Positions 61,102 to 63,831 of a stretch of DNA of 63,831 bases are shown here, piece after piece. The notes under the pieces are model-generated. The model was not told the DNA's origin. It made no database searches and saw only the letters and a list, made by a program, of their open reading frames with translations. Source of the stretch: Candidatus Zhuqueibacterota bacterium (GTDB lineage: Bacteria > Zhuqueibacterota > Zhuqueibacteria > Residuimicrobiales > Residuimicrobiaceae); NCBI GenBank assembly GCA_963169875.1, contig CAUJEL010000048.1, positions 1-63,831 on the forward strand, given 5' to 3'. Numbering within the stretch: position 1 is the first letter of the stretch; the number at the start of each line of letters is the position of its first letter. Both the position numbers and the translations under genes were made by a program.

Positions 61102-62085
61102 ATGAATCCTATTTACATATGTGATCAGGGTGCTATTTTGCGGCAAAAAAGCCGCACTATCATCATCGAGAAGGAACGCAAAAAGCTGCTGCAGATGCCG
61201 GTCATTAAAATTGAACGGATTTGTCTCTATGGCAACATTCAAATCACAACCCAGGCGATGAATTTGCTGATGGAGTCCGGTGTCGATGTCGCTTTTTTCT
61301 CCCTGGCTGGCCGGTTCCGTGGCCGCTTGTTGGCTGTGGAATCGAAAAATGTCATTCTGCGCCTGGCCCAGTACGAGCGCTATCTCGATGAGTCTTTCCA
61401 GGTAAGTCTGGTGCGTCACCTTGTTGGCGCTAAAATAAAAAACGCCCGGGCGCTGCTGAAGAAATATATGCAAAACCATCCAGAGTGCGATATTGCCAAA
61501 GAGATAGGCGCGCTAGAGCAAGTCATGGCACAGTTGCCGGATCAGAAGAATGTATCTTCTCTCCGCGGCAGTGAGGGCATTTCTGCGGCTTCTTATTTCC
61601 GTGGATACGGCAAATTATTTCGCCGCGAGCTGGTCTTTGAACAGCGCAGCCGCCGTCCGCCGAGGGACCCGGTCAATGCGTTGCTCAGCCTGGGCTACAC
61701 CATGATCACCAATGAAATGATGGGCCTGTTGCTGGCACATGGTTTTGATCCCTACATTGGGTTTTTGCATGGTATCGTATATGGCCGGCCCTCTTTGGCT
61801 TTGGATATGATTGAAGAGTTTCGCCATCCGGTGATTGACCGGCTTACCTTAAAGCTGTTTAACAAACGGATAGTCCAGAGATCGGATTTCCAGACGGATG
61901 AGAACAACGGGGTTTTGTTGACCGAAGAGGCGCTCAAAAAATATTTTTCCAACTATGAATCCTGGATGCGCGCCAAGGAAGAAAATGCCAAATCGTATCG
62001 GGATTTGATGCGGCGGCAAGTGCAGCGTCTGAGTATGGCGATACAACAACGCAGGGATTATCATCCTTATGTCCTCGAGCAATAA
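61102..62085 (+). CDS. cas1: Cas1 spacer integrase
   Basis: A 327-residue metal-dependent integrase that, with Cas2, inserts spacers at the leader end of the array. The catalytic set is visible: Glu158 in LRGSEGISAASYF, His223 in GFLHGIVYGRPSLALD and Glu238 in DMIEEFRHPVIDR. It is a standalone Cas1, not fused to the RT. It starts at ATG 61102 and overlaps cas2 by 17 bases. Confidence 0.96.
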   Translation: MNPIYICDQGAILRQKSRTIIIEKERKKLLQMPVIKIERICLYGNIQITTQAMNLLMESGVDVAFFSLAGRFRGRLLAVESKNVILRLAQYERYLDESFQVSLVRHLVGAKIKNARALLKKYMQNHPECDIAKEIGALEQVMAQLPDQKNVSSLRGSEGISAASYFRGYGKLFRRELVFEQRSRRPPRDPVNALLSLGYTMITNEMMGLLLAHGFDPYIGFLHGIVYGRPSLALDMIEEFRHPVIDRLTLKLFNKRIVQRSDFQTDENNGVLLTEEALKKYFSNYESWMRAKEENAKSYRDLMRRQVQRLSMAIQQRRDYHPYVLEQ

Positions 62086-62371
62086 GACATTTTTACTGGT
62101 TTCATATGATATAAGGGAAGACGCGCGGCGTACCCGCGTAGCCCGGCAATTGCAGGATTATGGCCAGCGTGTGCAATTCAGCGTGTTCGAATGCTTTTTA
62201 AATAAGGAGGAATACAGTGAAATGCTAAATAAAGTCAAAAAATACATTGATATGGACAAGGACAACCTGCGTATTTACAAAATTTGCGGCACGTGTTGCC
62301 GCCGCATTGAATCTTATGGAATTGGGCGCGGCTGGCGCGAGGGTGACGATGAACAGATTATTGTCATCTAA
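62069..62371 (+). CDS. cas2: Cas2
   Basis: A 100-residue ferredoxin-fold protein forming the central dimer of the Cas1-Cas2 integrase. FLLVSYDIREDARRTRVARQ carries the conserved Asp, and GQRVQFSVFEC is the second signature. It starts inside cas1 (ATG 62069), so translation is coupled. It is the last gene before the leader and array. Confidence 0.95.
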   Translation: MSSSNKTFLLVSYDIREDARRTRVARQLQDYGQRVQFSVFECFLNKEEYSEMLNKVKKYIDMDKDNLRIYKICGTCCRRIESYGIGRGWREGDDEQIIVI

Positions 62372-62553
62372 GGACCAGTGCCGGGATTGTTATTCGATTA
62401 GCGTTACCTGCATAACTTGAGAAAATAAAAGAGTTGTAAATATTTTCTGCAGTATAATCTCTTGAAAAATGGGCACGAAAAATGTCTAAAAAAGGCGATT
62501 AGGGGAGTAATTCTCCTAAATTTCTGTTTTTTTTAATGTATTTTCTTTCTTAT
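62372..62553 (+). promoter_or_regulatory. CRISPR leader
   Basis: These 182 AT-rich bases lie between cas2 and the first repeat. They contain a perfect TATAAT (62453-62458), though no good -35 at standard spacing, a small GGAG/CTCC hairpin (62504-62516) followed by eight T (62527-62534), and an AT-rich tail abutting the repeat. The orientation agrees with the repeat tag, so this is the end at which new spacers should be added. Confidence 0.75.
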
Positions 62554-63831
62554 CTTTAAAAAGCAGCCAGGCCTCATACTGGATTGCGACTTGGGTGGGC
62601 TGTTAAGGCCCCGGACAGCATAATCAACCTTTAAAAAGCAGCCAGGCCTCATACTGGATTGCGACTTTTATCAGCAGCATTTTTACCTCTGCATCATGTT
62701 TGACTTTAAAAAGCAGCCAGGCCTCATACTGGATTGCGACTCAGAAGGTAGCAGTACCAGCTGAACCTGTGAAGATGTTCTTTAAAAAGCAGCCAGGCCT
62801 CATACTGGATTGCGACCATATACTTTTTGCATTCTGCACAAGGCTCATTATTAAACTTTAAAAAGCAGCCAGGCCTCATACTGGATTGCGACATAGATAC
62901 CACCGAGCAGCAGCACCACGTGCGCCGCGTCTTTAAAAAGCAGCCAGGCCTCATACTGGATTGCGACTGTCTGTTATTCCTTGAAGCCCGGCGGTTGGTC
63001 ACTCTTTAAAAAGCAGCCAGGCCTCATACTGGATTGCGACTCTGATAATTCCTCATCTTCGCGCTTGTCGAACGCAGGCTTTAAAAAGCAGCCAGGCCTC
63101 ATACTGGATTGCGACGTATTACCTTGTTTGTATACATCAGCTGCGAGTGTCTTTAAAAAGCAGCCAGGCCTCATACTGGATTGCGACCTCATGATTGCCA
63201 ATCCTGCTGACGCTTGATAATCTCACTTTAAAAAGCAGCCAGGCCTCATACTGGATTGCGACTATGTATAAGTTAGGCCGGGGAAAAACTTACCCCGATT
63301 CTTTAAAAAGCAGCCAGGCCTCATACTGGATTGCGACCCGAGAAGCTTTAAAGCTTGCCGGGGCTATTTTTCTTTCTTTAAAAAGCAGCCAGGCCTCATA
63401 CTGGATTGCGACAAAAAAGAAAAAAACGGCTGACGACGACAAATAATTTCTTTAAAAAGCAGCCAGGCCTCATACTGGATTGCGACATACAGGGGCAGCA
63501 ATAGAGTGCTACTAACAAGCGTTCTTTAAAAAGCAGCCAGGCCTCATACTGGATTGCGACCTACATAATAAGGCAATTGATATTGATAGCCATCTTGCTT
63601 TAAAAAGCAGCCAGGCCTCATACTGGATTGCGACGAATAATGATCAATGCGCTGCAGCCAATCTACATTACCTTTAAAAAGCAGCCAGGCCTCATACTGG
63701 ATTGCGACATATTTCTTCTTGTTTTGGCATTGTGTTTTTCTCCAAGCTTTAAAAAGCAGCCAGGCCTCATACTGGATTGCGACATAGGGCGGCCTTGCTC
63801 ATCAAACCAGCCGCAATCCTCCTTTAAAAAG
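62554..63831 (+). CRISPR. CRISPR array, type III-A, 17 full repeats plus a partial 18th (continues past window)
   Basis: The 37-base repeat begins CTTTAAAAAGCAGCCAGG and ends ACTGGATTGCGAC; all 17 full copies look identical. Repeat starts: 62554, 62629, 62704, 62780, 62856, 62931, 63004, 63079, 63151, 63226, 63301, 63376, 63450, 63524, 63598, 63672, 63747; the partial copy starts at 63822. The 17 spacers are all different and 35-39 bases long (mostly 37-38). Within the repeat CCAG and CTGG can pair across an 8-base loop, and the 8 bases that follow, ATTGCGAC, are the expected crRNA 5' tag. The array adjoins cas2 through the leader. Confidence 0.98.

Noticed and set aside
62504-62534. GGAG/CTCC hairpin plus eight T in the leader as a terminator of the cas operon
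   Set aside because: A four-base stem is too weak and the T-run starts ten bases later; kept only as a note in the leader entry.
62724-63446. Short frames running through the CRISPR repeats in several registers
   Set aside because: They only translate the repeat unit again and again and are not genes.
1-63831. tRNA, rRNA, riboswitches and complete insertion sequences
   Set aside because: I looked for tRNA arm patterns, conserved rRNA stretches and transposase motifs and saw none that I could support.

Overview
The window looks like a Gram-negative bacterium of the FCB superphylum, most like uncultured KSB1/Calditrichota/Zixibacteria-type lineages. This is inferred from gene content, not from any search: a GWxTD-domain protein, a secreted repeat protein with a FlgD-like C-terminal sorting domain, many lipoproteins with clear lipoboxes, Wzi-type and other outer-membrane barrels, an Mpl murein-recycling ligase, menaquinone genes and an archaeal-type UbiA prenyltransferase. 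Coding density is high, and many adjacent genes overlap by 1-4 bases.

Layout. 1-11590 (mostly minus strand): envelope and housekeeping genes (a partial secreted protein, rhomboid protease, outer-membrane barrel, free-methionine-R-sulfoxide reductase, LeuC/LeuD), then a run of secreted or lipid-anchored proteins including an odd DUF483-like/lipoprotein fusion, a 1034-residue carboxypeptidase-regulatory repeat protein and a serpin. 11897-31892 (plus strand): cell-wall hydrolases, MenG/MenA, a CPBP protease, a transglutaminase/TPR protein, an HD protein, a truncated gene remnant, a GH2-like membrane protein, Smc, GWxTD protein, a second UbiA prenyltransferase, Dtd, Maf, a RodZ-like protein, Mpl and an R3H protein. 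31889-46838 (minus strand): a tightly coupled cluster of five family-2 glycosyltransferases, three radical SAM proteins, a methyltransferase, a flippase-like membrane protein, a DUF3108 protein, a Wzi-like barrel and a PHP-family hydrolase, which looks like a surface glycan or glycolipid pathway of unknown product. 46992-49345 (plus): a lytic transglycosylase and an AlbA/Schlafen-type gene broken by a single stop codon.

49796-63831 (plus): a complete type III-A CRISPR-Cas locus. The order is cas10/csm1, csm2, csm3, csm4, csm5, a CARF-HEPN csm6, cas6, a 974-residue reverse transcriptase-TPR-primase/polymerase fusion, cas1, cas2, a leader, and an array of 17 full repeats plus a partial 18th that runs off the window. 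The effector genes would make the crRNA-guided RNA-targeting complex and cyclic oligoadenylate signal. Cas6 would process crRNA, and the RT/primase-polymerase next to Cas1-Cas2 is most simply read as a nucleic-acid-copying module for spacer acquisition, possibly from RNA. This fusion is the most interesting object in the window. Its RT domain has YSDN in place of the usual YxDD, while its primase-polymerase motifs look intact, so it may be an enzyme in which the polymerase role has shifted between domains.
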